This document shows, piece after piece, positions 1 to 5,199 of a DNA stretch of 5,199 bases (positions are counted from its first letter, which is position 1; every line of letters begins with the position of its first letter). A model generated the notes under the pieces. That model had not been told where the DNA came from. It was given only the letters and a program-made list of their open reading frames with translations, and searched no databases. Source of the stretch: Clostridia bacterium (GTDB taxonomy: Bacteria; Bacillota; Clostridia; Oscillospirales; CAG-272); contig JAFQJX010000118.1 in NCBI GenBank assembly GCA_017397205.1, positions 1 to 5,199 on the forward strand, given 5' to 3'. Made by a program: the position numbers and the translations under genes.

Positions 1-2
1 AG

Positions 3-347
3 ATTGCCGCGCAAATCAAGGAATATAAGTCCTTTGAGCACGTGATCCGCGAGGGCGACTATTACTGTCTTGCCTTCCCCACAAAGGATAGCCCCTACTC
101 CGCCTATTACTACGCCACCAAGGACGGGGGCGAGCTGGTGCTCACCGTCATTGAAAGAGCGGGCTGCCCCAAGGGCGAGACCAAGCCCCTGAAGCTGCGC
201 GCCGCAAAAGCAGGTGCCACCTACTGCGACCTCCGCACGGGCAAGACCTACACGGGCGCGTGTCTTAAGCGCGGCATCAAGCTCCCTCTGACGGGAGAAA
301 AGGATTCCGCATGCCTGTTGTACCTGAAGGAAGTTACGGAAGAGTAA
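3..347 (+). CDS. GH36 alpha-galactosidase, C-terminal fragment (5' end outside window)
   Basis: The reading frame is open from the left edge, so the gene begins upstream; the GTG at 42 is internal, not a start. About 114 residues are visible. They resemble the C-terminal beta-sandwich that follows the catalytic barrel in family GH36 alpha-galactosidases: an IKEYK helix end, then VIREGDYYCLA, a strand-rich core (AYYYATKDGGELVLTV), PLKLRAA, and a TYCDLRTGKTYTG segment followed by LKRGIKLPLTG, which matches the family's closing 'tyrosine - TGE - Y-G - GI-LPL' pattern. The catalytic aspartates lie upstream and cannot be checked. Known GH36 enzymes remove terminal alpha-1,6-galactose from raffinose-type sugars; that role here is inferred from this tail alone. 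The gene ends 19 bases before a terminator and converges with the ABC operon, so the two are not co-transcribed. Another glycosidase with a similar C-terminal domain remains possible. Confidence 0.7.
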   Translation: MAAQIKEYKSFEHVIREGDYYCLAFPTKDSPYSAYYYATKDGGELVLTVIERAGCPKGETKPLKLRAAKAGATYCDLRTGKTYTGACLKRGIKLPLTGEKDSACLLYLKEVTEE

Positions 348-366
348 CAGTTAAGAAAAAACAAAA

Positions 367-404
367 AAGAGAGAACGAAACCGTTTCGTTCTCTCTTCGT
401 TTTT
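367..404. terminator. Bidirectional intrinsic terminator between convergent genes
   Basis: A 14-bp perfect stem (367-380 with 384-397) encloses CCG and is followed on the plus strand by CGTTTTT. On the minus strand the A-rich stretch at 353-368 becomes a U-tract. It therefore can stop both the GH36 gene (+) and the ABC operon (-), whose last stop codon is at 413-415. Confidence 0.9.
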
Positions 405-412
405 GATGGGGG

Positions 413-1207
413 TCAGGACAGCAATGCGCGGTCGTTTGCAAACTCCTCGCCGCTGCTCTGCGCGAACTTGGCAATCAGCATCTCTACCGTCAGCGCCTTT
501 TTCTCCTCGCCCTCAACGTCGTAAATGATTTTGCCGTCATGCATCATAATCAGGCGGTTGCCGTGTGCAATGGCGTCCTTCATGTTATGCGTCACCATCA
601 GGGCGGTCAGGGAGGAGCGGTTGATAATGTCCTCCGTAATCTCCAGCACCTTTGCGGCGGTCTTGGGGTCAAGGGCGGCGGTGTGCTCGTCCAGGAGCAG
701 CACCTTGGGCTGTCTGAGCGTTGCCATCAGCAGCGTCAGCGCCTGGCGCTGTCCGCCCGACAGAAGCCCAACCTTGGCGTTCGGACGCTCCTCAAGCCCC
801 AGCCCCAGCGTGGCGAGCAGCTCGCGGTAATATTCCCGCTCCTTGGCGGTGGAGCTCCAGCGGAGCCCGCGGTGCTTGCCGCGACGTGCGGCAATTGCCA
901 GGTTTTCATAGATTTCCATATTGGCGGCGGTACCCATCATGGGGTCCTGGAACACTCTGCCAATGTAGGCGGCACGCCTGTGCTCACTCAGGTGCGTGAC
1001 GTCCATGCCGTCAATCAGAATGTTGCCCTCGTCCACAGGGAACACGCCTGCGACGGCGTTCAGCGTGGTGGACTTGCCTGCCCCGTTGCCGCCAATTACG
1101 GTGACGAAGTCACCCGGCTTCAGGTGCAGGTTGACGCTTTTCAGAACCTTCTTTTCATTGACCGTCCCTGCCAGGAAGGTTTTACTCACGTTGACAAGCT
1201 CAAGCAT
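413..1207 (-). CDS. ABC importer ATP-binding protein (COG1101 type, TrpZ/TrpY-like partner)
   Basis: 264 residues, full length for the family. It powers the importer made with the permease and binding protein encoded just upstream. Visible motifs in order: Walker A GGNGAGKST (39-47), Q-loop FQDP (Gln87), ABC signature LSGGQRQ (149-155), Walker B VLLLDEH (169-175) with catalytic Glu174, D-loop ALD (178-180), and the switch histidine in VTHN (His207). The segments GLRW, VGLLSGGQRQALTLLMATL and DEHTAALDPKTA are typical of the COG1101 ATPases that pair with COG2984 binding proteins. The start ATG overlaps the permease stop by 8 bases (1200-1207), which implies translational coupling, and an AGGAGG site lies inside the permease end. 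No defect is seen. The family is secure; the transported substrate is inferred from the leader, not from this protein. Confidence 0.95.
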   Translation of the reverse strand: MLELVNVSKTFLAGTVNEKKVLKSVNLHLKPGDFVTVIGGNGAGKSTTLNAVAGVFPVDEGNILIDGMDVTHLSEHRRAAYIGRVFQDPMMGTAANMEIYENLAIAARRGKHRGLRWSSTAKEREYYRELLATLGLGLEERPNAKVGLLSGGQRQALTLLMATLRQPKVLLLDEHTAALDPKTAAKVLEITEDIINRSSLTALMVTHNMKDAIAHGNRLIMMHDGKIIYDVEGEEKKALTVEMLIAKFAQSSGEEFANDRALLS

Positions 1208-2135
1208 GGGGCACCTCCTCCAGCGCCTCCTCTGCTACGTCAGCGAGGGGCTTTTTCTTAGGATGGGAAAAATAGGTTTTCTTCCAGTAGGGAATCGCCA
1301 GGAAGACTGCCACCAGAAGGGCAGACAGCATCTTGAGCAGGTCGGTATCCAGACCAAGGAAGATAATCGTCTGATATACGAAGAAATAAATCACGCCACC
1401 CACGACAACGGAGAGCAGCTTGACCGCGAAATTGCGGGAAATGCGGGACATCACCGCCTCACCGATAATGACGGCGGCAAGGCCGATGACAATCGCACCG
1501 CGCCCCATATTGATATCCGCAGCCCCCTTATACTGTGCAAGGAAGGCACCCGCCAGGGCAACGATGCCGTTGGACATCATCAGCCCGAGAATCTTGGTAA
1601 GGGAGGTGTTAATGCCCTGTGCGCGGCTCATCTGCAGATTGCAGCCCGTTGCACGGATGGAGCAGCCCACCTCGGTGCCGAACAGCCAGTAAAGAAGCGC
1701 AATCACGGCGGCGGCAACAAGCACCAGCGTCAGAAGCGTGCGCGGGATATACAGACCCGAGGCAAGCAGGAAATGGTTGCGGGCAAGCAGAGGCATATTT
1801 GCCTTGCCCATAATCTTCAGGTTGATGCTCCACAAAATCAGCTGGGTGAGAATCCCCGCCAGAATGGGAGGAATGCCCATGCCCGTGTGGAACACGCCCG
1901 TCAGAAGCCCTGCCAGCATTCCTGCAAGGACCGCCATCAGAATGGCGGGTGCCACGTGCCAGCCGTTCACCATCAGGGTCGCGCAGACAGCCGCCCCCGT
2001 GACGAGGGAGCCGTCTACCGTCAGATCCGCTATATCCAGAATGCGGTAGGTGATGTAGACGCCGATTGCCATCAGTCCCCACATAATCCCTTGGGCAACC
2101 GTGGCAGGCAGCGAATTCAGATAATTTAAAAACAT
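1200..2135 (-). CDS. ABC importer permease (BPD_transp_2 fold, COG4120 type)
   Basis: 311 residues forming the membrane channel of the importer. About nine hydrophobic segments are visible, roughly at 11-30, 43-56, 61-82, 88-106, 131-152, 180-201, 211-229, 238-258 and 265-283, followed by a basic-then-acidic tail (285-311). The stretch IRATGCNLQMSRAQGIN (160-176) and the following SNGIVALAGAFLAQY (188-202) are hallmarks of the branched-chain-amino-acid-like permeases of COG4120; the first is the likely ATPase-contacting loop. Only one permease gene is present, so the channel should be a homodimer. The ATG is preceded by AAGGAG with 5 bases of spacing. It lies 39 bases after the binding-protein gene, with a hairpin between them, and overlaps the ATPase start by 8 bases. 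The family assignment is firm; the substrate comes from context. Confidence 0.93.
   Translation of the reverse strand: MFLNYLNSLPATVAQGIMWGLMAIGVYITYRILDIADLTVDGSLVTGAAVCATLMVNGWHVAPAILMAVLAGMLAGLLTGVFHTGMGIPPILAGILTQLILWSINLKIMGKANMPLLARNHFLLASGLYIPRTLLTLVLVAAAVIALLYWLFGTEVGCSIRATGCNLQMSRAQGINTSLTKILGLMMSNGIVALAGAFLAQYKGAADINMGRGAIVIGLAAVIIGEAVMSRISRNFAVKLLSVVVGGVIYFFVYQTIIFLGLDTDLLKMLSALLVAVFLAIPYWKKTYFSHPKKKPLADVAEEALEEVPHA
1212..1219 (-). promoter_or_regulatory. Ribosome binding site for the ATPase gene
   Basis: The minus strand reads AGGAGGTG, with the AGGAGG core 6 bases before the ATG at 1207. It is embedded in the final codons of the permease gene and fixes the start that overlaps the permease stop. 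Confidence 0.85.
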
Positions 2136-2140
2136 GATTT

Positions 2141-2165
2141 CTCCTTGGGTCGCGGCAGGCGACCC
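2141..2165 (-). other. Intercistronic hairpin plus permease ribosome binding site
   Basis: A perfect 7-bp G+C-rich inverted repeat (GGGTCGC at 2147-2153 and GCGACCC at 2159-2165, 5-base loop) lies between the binding-protein stop and the permease start. On the transcript it ends right where AAGGAG (2146-2141), the permease ribosome binding site, begins. No U-run follows, so it is not an intrinsic terminator. An RNA-stabilising or translation-tuning role is inferred by analogy with other importer operons. Confidence 0.7.
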
Positions 2166-2174
2166 TTTGCTTTG

Positions 2175-3155
2175 TTACTCTGCTACCTCAGTCCCGGGAA
2201 GAACGGTGTACCCCGCAGGAGCAGGAATGCCAAGCTCCCCGCAGATGGTTGCATTGTACTTCTTGGTGGGAACGGGTGCAAATTCAATGGGCATCTCAGA
2301 AATGTTCTTCTCGCCCTTGAGAATCTTTGCAGCCATCAGGCCCGTTGCGTAGCCGAGGTCGTAGTAGTCAATGGAAAGGGTAGCGATACCGCAGCCCGTG
2401 CAGATGCCCGACTCGCCTGCGATCAAGGGCTTCTTGTTGTTGCCCATCGCGGCGTAGATCGCAGCGGCATTGTCTGCAGCGGTGTTGTCGGTGGGGATGT
2501 AGAGCGCGTCGCTTGCGGCACAGGCGGCTGCTACCACGGAGTCAATATCGTTGGAGTCGGAGAAGGTGTAGAACTCAACCGTCTTGCCTGCCCCCTCCAG
2601 GGCGTCCTTGATGACCTCTGCCTGGTAGTAGGAGTTGGGCTCTGCGGAGCAGAAAAGAATACCGATATTGGTTGCGTCGGGGAGCAGCTCGTCAAACATC
2701 GCTGCCTGCTCGTCGAGGGGTGCCAGGTCGCTGGTGCCCGAAATGTTGCCGCCCACGGTGCCGTTGTAGTTCTCAAGGTCGAGAGCGGACGCATAGTCCG
2801 TAATAGAGGTGCCGAGAATCGGAATGGTCATGGTGGAGTTTGCAACGGCCTGCAGAGCGGCGGTTGCGTTTGCCATAATGAGGTCGGGGTTCTTGGCTAC
2901 GATAGCCGCGGCAATGGTGCCGCAGACGCTGCTGTCACCCTGTGCGTTCTGGTAGTCAAAGGTCACGTTCTCCTCGCCCAGCTCGTCAATGAGCGCCTGC
3001 TTGAAGCCGTCGGTTGCGGCGTCCAGCGCGAGGTGAGGTGCCAGCTGCAGAATGCCGACGTTGTACTTGCCGTCGTCACCGCAGGAGGTAAATGCACCGA
3101 GCAGTGCGGTGCAAAGGCAGATTGCCATCAGGAAGCTCAAAATTCTCTTTTTCAT
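2175..3155 (-). CDS. ABC importer solute-binding lipoprotein (ABC_sub_bind/COG2984, TrpX-like; probable tyrosine)
   Basis: 326 residues from the ATG at 3155. The N-terminus is a lipoprotein signal: MKKR, a hydrophobic stretch (5-22), then FTSC with Cys25 as the likely lipidated residue; Phe at the -3 position is less usual than Leu. The mature part has the COG2984 signature VGILQLAPHLALDAATDGF near residues 32-50, then the two-lobe periplasmic-binding pattern with NPDLIMANATAALQAV, TIPILGTSITD, IGILFCSAEPNS, ALYIPTDNTAADN and KPLIAGESGICTGCGIATLSIDYYDLGYATG. It would capture the ligand outside the membrane. A longer frame open to 3278 runs through the T-box and is rejected: the signal peptide and a GGAG site support 3155. 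Relatives include TrpX and, as I recall, the tyrosine-binding CD0873 of Clostridioides difficile. Family is firm; tyrosine specificity is inferred from the leader. Confidence 0.93.
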   Translation of the reverse strand: MKKRILSFLMAICLCTALLGAFTSCGDDGKYNVGILQLAPHLALDAATDGFKQALIDELGEENVTFDYQNAQGDSSVCGTIAAAIVAKNPDLIMANATAALQAVANSTMTIPILGTSITDYASALDLENYNGTVGGNISGTSDLAPLDEQAAMFDELLPDATNIGILFCSAEPNSYYQAEVIKDALEGAGKTVEFYTFSDSNDIDSVVAAACAASDALYIPTDNTAADNAAAIYAAMGNNKKPLIAGESGICTGCGIATLSIDYYDLGYATGLMAAKILKGEKNISEMPIEFAPVPTKKYNATICGELGIPAPAGYTVLPGTEVAE

Positions 3156-3163
3156 AGTCTTGT

Positions 3164-3167
3164 CTCC
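3164..3167 (-). promoter_or_regulatory. Ribosome binding site that fixes the binding-protein start
   Basis: The minus strand reads ACGGAGAC, with GGAG 8 bases before the ATG at 3155. It lies downstream of the T-box terminator, so translation begins only on read-through transcripts. Confidence 0.75.
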
Positions 3168-3210
3168 GTTTCGGAAATTTATTTTAAGGCACTCCGCCAA
3201 GCGGGCGCCC

Positions 3211-3250
3211 AAAAAACAAAAACAGCCCTGTATCCAAACGATACAGAGGC
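3211..3250 (-). terminator. T-box-controlled intrinsic terminator
   Basis: On the minus strand GCCUCUGUAUC (3250-3240) pairs with GAUACAGGGC (3234-3225), with one bulged base and a GUUUG loop, and is followed by a run of UUUUUGUUUUUU. Its 5' arm contains CUCUGU, the 3' half of the antiterminator helix, so the two structures exclude each other. Confidence 0.92.
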
Positions 3251-3480
3251 GATGGCTCGCGGTACCACTCTGTTTCACCGACGCCTTGCGGCGGCGGTCT
3301 CACGGGCGCCCGTGCGCCCTGCCATATCACGGTGGCAACCGACCGCCCTTTTCAGACGGCTGCTCCCGAGGTGTATTCAAGCGCCCCTCCGTCATTGTCT
3401 TGCACCCACCGACAACTCTCTGCGACGTCCCTTGCGCCCTACTTGTCCCCGTTCCCTGCATTTAGAGAAGTTATAAAGAT
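3211..3480 (-). promoter_or_regulatory. T-box riboswitch leader, tyrosine-type (specifier UAC)
   Basis: This RNA leader binds uncharged tRNA and lets transcription continue into the importer. Stem I is complete: basal UGC/GCA (3460-3458/3363-3361), a GA-rich kink-turn-like internal loop, helix CGGGG/CCUCG (3451-3447/3371-3367), then the specifier loop with AGUA (3443-3440) opposite GAAUACA. Above it are GGGCGC/GCGCUU (3439-3434/3384-3379), an AGAGAG bulge (3421-3416) and a distal hairpin UUGUC/GACAA with a GGUGGGUGCAA loop. The specifier UAC (3375-3373) encodes tyrosine. A Stem III with a GCAA loop (3297-3278) precedes the antiterminator: ACAGAG/CUCUGU (3273-3268/3248-3243) flanking the T-box GAGUGGUACCGCG. 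The bulge UGGU (3267-3264) pairs with a tRNA ending ACCA, as tRNA-Tyr does. The terminator alternative is annotated separately. T-box identity is near certain; tyrosine is strongly supported. Confidence 0.95.
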
Positions 3481-3486
3481 ACACCT

Positions 3487-3515
3487 ATCATAGCACCTGC
3501 GTCTCCGTTTGTCAA
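3487..3515 (-). promoter_or_regulatory. Sigma-A promoter of the T-box/ABC importer operon
   Basis: TTGACA (3515-3510), a 17-base spacer, then TATGAT (3492-3487): a near-consensus vegetative promoter. Transcription should start close to 3480, just before Stem I of the T-box, which sets the 5' end of the leader. Confidence 0.88.
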
Positions 3516-3537
3516 CATTTTTGTTTTTATTTTTCTC

Positions 3538-3566
3538 TTGACGGGGACCGAGAAGTGTATTACAAT
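3538..3566 (+). promoter_or_regulatory. Sigma-A promoter of mscL
   Basis: TTGACG (3538-3543), a 17-base spacer, then TACAAT (3561-3566). The predicted start near 3573 gives a leader of about 45 bases before the mscL ATG. It is divergent from the T-box promoter; the two -35 boxes are 22 bases apart, separated by a T-rich tract. Confidence 0.85.
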
Positions 3567-3603
3567 AGTGACAGTATATATCTTACGTATACAAGCAACA
3601 TAC

Positions 3604-3610
3604 GAGGAGG
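3604..3610 (+). promoter_or_regulatory. Ribosome binding site of mscL
   Basis: GAGGAGG ends 8 bases before the ATG at 3619. It favours that start over the in-frame TTG at 3538, which lies in the -35 box of the promoter. Confidence 0.85.
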
Positions 3611-3618
3611 CACAAAAA

Positions 3619-4224
3619 ATGGGAAACAAAAAGCAAAAGAAGGAGCGTAAAAAGTCTACGTTCTGGGCAGATTTCAAGAAGTTTATCACCCGTGGCAACG
3701 TCCTGGATATGGCTGTCGGTGTGATTGTCGGTAGTGCATTTACCGCCATCATCAACGCGCTCAGCAACAATATCCTCAAGCCCTTGATCAACTTCATTCT
3801 GGCAAGGATTCTGGGCGAGAACAGTCTGAGCGAGGTGTATACCTTCCTGAAGCGCGTGGATCTTGCGGACGGCTCGGGAATGCCCGACCTCACGCAATCC
3901 ATCTATATTGACTGGGGCGCCTTTATCAACGCCATCATCAATTTCCTGCTGATTGCCCTTACCCTGTTCACCATCGTCCGCATCATTACCAAGGTGCGCG
4001 CAAAACTGGATGCCAAGGAGCTTGCCGAAAAGGCACGCCTTGAGGCAGAGGCAAAGGCGAAGGCAGACGCAGAGGCACAGGCAAAGGCAGAGGCAGACGC
4101 AGCAGCCGCTGAGGCAGCCGCCGCCAAGCTGGCAGAGGAAGAGGCAGCCAAGCAGCGCTTCTACGAAAACGTAGAGCGTCAGACCGCTCTCCTTGAGGAG
4201 CTTGCAAAAAATCTCAAGAAGTAA
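3619..4224 (+). CDS. mscL: Large-conductance mechanosensitive channel MscL with extended C-terminal helix
   Basis: 201 residues, against about 120-150 for typical MscL. The protein opens under membrane tension to release solutes during osmotic downshock. After a lysine-rich start comes FKKFITRGNVLDMAVGVIVG (19-38), the MscL N-terminal amphipathic helix and pore-lining first membrane helix (about 28-50). A loop with a YTFLKRVD segment follows, then the second membrane helix (about 100-122, WGAFINAIINFLLIALTLFTIV) and the basic RIITKVRAKL. Residues 128-182 are an Ala/Glu/Lys-rich stretch that extends the cytoplasmic helix. The protein ends with ENVERQTALLEELAKNLKK (183-201), matching the usual C-terminal bundle helix. 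The extra length is therefore an insertion before that bundle, not a fusion at the end. It is probably co-transcribed with the downstream gene 40 bases away, with no terminator between. Confidence 0.96.
   Translation: MGNKKQKKERKKSTFWADFKKFITRGNVLDMAVGVIVGSAFTAIINALSNNILKPLINFILARILGENSLSEVYTFLKRVDLADGSGMPDLTQSIYIDWGAFINAIINFLLIALTLFTIVRIITKVRAKLDAKELAEKARLEAEAKAKADAEAQAKAEADAAAAEAAAAKLAEEEAAKQRFYENVERQTALLEELAKNLKK
4042..4152 (+). repeat. Degenerate GAGGCA/AAGGCA-type hexamer tract inside mscL
   Basis: Imperfect 6-base units such as GAGGCA, AAGGCA, GACGCA and GAGGCC encode alternating Glu/Lys/Asp-Ala pairs at residues 142-178 of MscL. The pattern suggests growth by slippage or unit duplication. 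The protein stretch has high helix propensity and should form a charged helix or coiled coil. Confidence 0.75.
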
Positions 4225-4264
4225 CTCTTAAAAGCAAATCCTATCAAACGAAAAGAGAACCGCT

Positions 4265-5053
4265 ATGAAATTTGGTGTATGCGTTCCTGCAAATGAACGC
4301 GAAAATATCGAGGCAATCGCACAGGCGGGGGCTGACTATATTGAAATGGGTCTCGGCTCCGTTGAGGCCTTCAAGGAGAACGAAATGCAGGAGTTCTCCG
4401 AATACGTAAAGGCACTTGGTGTTCCCGTCTACGCCTTTTGTATGATTGTACCGTGGCGTTATCGCATTTCGGGCGATGCTCCCACCCATGAGGAGCTTGT
4501 AAAGTATTTTGACTTTATGCTGAATAAGACCAAGACTCTCGGCGCAAGCTGCTGGGTGCTTGGCTCCGGCAAAACGAGAAAAATGCCCGAGGACGGCAAC
4601 CGCGAGGCCTGCAAGGAGCAGATTCTCGGTCTTCTTAAGCTTGCCGCTCCCGTCTTTGAAAAGCACGGAGTCACGCTTGTAATTGAGCCTCTGAACAAAA
4701 ACGAGGACAATATGATTAACACCGTCGCAGACGGTATGGAATACGTGCAGGCAGTTGCAAGCCCCGCCATCAAGGGGCTTTCCGACTTCTTCCATGCCGA
4801 CCTTGAGGGCGAGGACTTCTCCGACTACGCCGGCTACGGTGACAACCTCAGACACTGTCATATCGCAGCGCCCGAGCGCGCCCTGCCCCTGCCCGGCGAC
4901 GGCCAGGAAGAGAAGTACAAGGCATTCCTCTCCTCACTTAAGAATATGGGCTACGAGGGCGGGCTCACCATTGAGGTCCGCAGAGGCGATACCTTCCGCG
5001 ACCAGATTGCAGCGTCCCTTTCCTACCTCCGCTCCCTCTGGGCTGAGGTTTAA
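4265..5053 (+). CDS. Sugar isomerase/epimerase, xylose isomerase-like TIM barrel (AP_endonuc_2 family)
   Basis: 262 residues, full length for the family. These metal-dependent barrels isomerise or epimerise sugars such as ketoses or inososes. Candidate metal ligands are Glu141 (VIEPLN), Asp174, His199 (CHIA) and Glu237 (TIEV). Their spacing, with His177 three residues after Asp174 and Arg205 six after His199, matches D-tagatose/D-psicose 3-epimerase (E152, D185, H211, E246; H188, R217). Other family marks are MKFGVCV at the start, ADYIEMGL (23-30), and PLPGDG (208-213) after the histidine strand. The substrate cannot be named. The ATG follows only a weak AGAGA-type ribosome binding site. It sits 40 bases behind mscL with no promoter or terminator seen between them, so it is likely expressed from the mscL promoter. 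A hydroxypyruvate-isomerase- or inosose-type enzyme is an alternative. Confidence 0.88.
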   Translation: MKFGVCVPANERENIEAIAQAGADYIEMGLGSVEAFKENEMQEFSEYVKALGVPVYAFCMIVPWRYRISGDAPTHEELVKYFDFMLNKTKTLGASCWVLGSGKTRKMPEDGNREACKEQILGLLKLAAPVFEKHGVTLVIEPLNKNEDNMINTVADGMEYVQAVASPAIKGLSDFFHADLEGEDFSDYAGYGDNLRHCHIAAPERALPLPGDGQEEKYKAFLSSLKNMGYEGGLTIEVRRGDTFRDQIAASLSYLRSLWAEV

Positions 5054-5097
5054 GACAAAGGCCCAAAACATAACGGGCAAAATCATCCAACACAAAA

Positions 5098-5138
5098 GGC
5101 AGAGAGAAGCCAATCGCTTCCCTCTGCCCGTCTTATTT
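5098..5138 (+). terminator. Intrinsic terminator of the mscL-isomerase unit
   Basis: A 13-bp stem with one A-C mismatch (5098-5110 with 5116-5128) and a CAATC loop is followed by CGTCTTATTT. The U-tract is interrupted, so strength is uncertain, but the hairpin is strong and lies 45 bases after the isomerase stop. Confidence 0.75.
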
Positions 5139-5170
5139 CCTATAGCAGTTTTATAAAAGGGTTTTTTCGT

Positions 5171-5193
5171 TTATGATGGAGCTTCCTTCATAA
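5171..5193. repeat. Imperfect 23-base palindrome at the right edge
   Basis: TTATGA at 5171-5176 pairs with TCATAA at 5188-5193, and GGA with TCC inside, leaving one T-T mismatch and a small centre. It could be the stem of a terminator whose tail lies beyond the window, or an operator. No gene is seen from 5054 to the edge. Confidence 0.45.
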
Positions 5194-5199
5194 GCACAA

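Noticed and set aside
42..44. GTG at 42 as the start of a small protein
   Set aside because: The frame is open to the window edge and the residues before it (IKEYK) continue the GH36 C-terminal pattern, so this is an internal valine codon.
371..393. Operator- or cre-like palindrome around AACGAAACCGTTTCGTT
   Set aside because: It is the stem of the convergent-gene terminator, with U-tracts on both sides and no promoter nearby.
3188..3209. Small hairpin (CCGC-CAA-GCGG, with GGC/GCC outside) between the T-box terminator and the binding-protein start
   Set aside because: Only four core base pairs with an unequal internal loop and no U-run. It may form but supports no definite function.
539..3476. 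Three long plus-strand open frames (539-1261, 996-2129, 2145-3476) opposite the ABC operon
   Set aside because: They are antisense to three genes with clear family motifs, their products are low-complexity in His/Gly/Cys/Arg, and they overlap each other. G+C-rich third codon positions explain their length.
3903..4207. Minus-strand Ala/Ser- and Leu/Pro-rich frames opposite mscL
   Set aside because: They are complements of the Ala/Glu/Lys repeat tract, with no ribosome binding site or family resemblance.
5061..5077. GCCC...GGGC pairing just after the isomerase stop
   Set aside because: A 4-bp stem with a 9-10-base loop is too weak to call; the hairpin at 5098 is the better terminator.

Overview
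This window most likely comes from a Firmicutes (Clostridia-type) chromosome of fairly high G+C. The reasons are a complete T-box tRNA-sensing leader, strong AGGAGG-type ribosome binding sites, sigma-A promoters with 17-nt spacers, and proteins that read as clostridial-type. The exact taxon cannot be told from the sequence alone.

Layout. Positions 3-347 (+) hold the 3' end of a probable family GH36 alpha-galactosidase. It converges on a minus-strand operon across a shared bidirectional terminator (367-404). The operon, read right to left, is: a sigma-A promoter (3515-3487), a T-box riboswitch leader (about 3480-3211) ending in its own terminator, a solute-binding lipoprotein (3155-2175), a one-gene permease (2135-1200) and an ATPase (1207-413). 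Together these form a complete ABC importer of the TrpX/TrpY/TrpZ type (COG2984/COG4120/COG1101).

A second sigma-A promoter (3538-3566) fires the other way. It drives mscL (3619-4224), a mechanosensitive channel with an unusually long Ala/Glu/Lys tail, and probably a TIM-barrel sugar isomerase/epimerase (4265-5053) after it. A terminator follows at 5098-5138. The last 60 bases hold only an imperfect palindrome.

The most interesting point is the T-box. Its specifier reads UAC (Tyr), and its tRNA-acceptor bulge reads UGGU, which pairs with a tRNA ending ACCA, as tRNA-Tyr does and tRNA-Trp does not. The importer would normally be auto-annotated as tryptophan or 'unknown' ABC transport. The leader says it is switched on by uncharged tRNA-Tyr and so is probably a tyrosine importer. 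Nothing here looks like a mobile element, CRISPR array or defence system.
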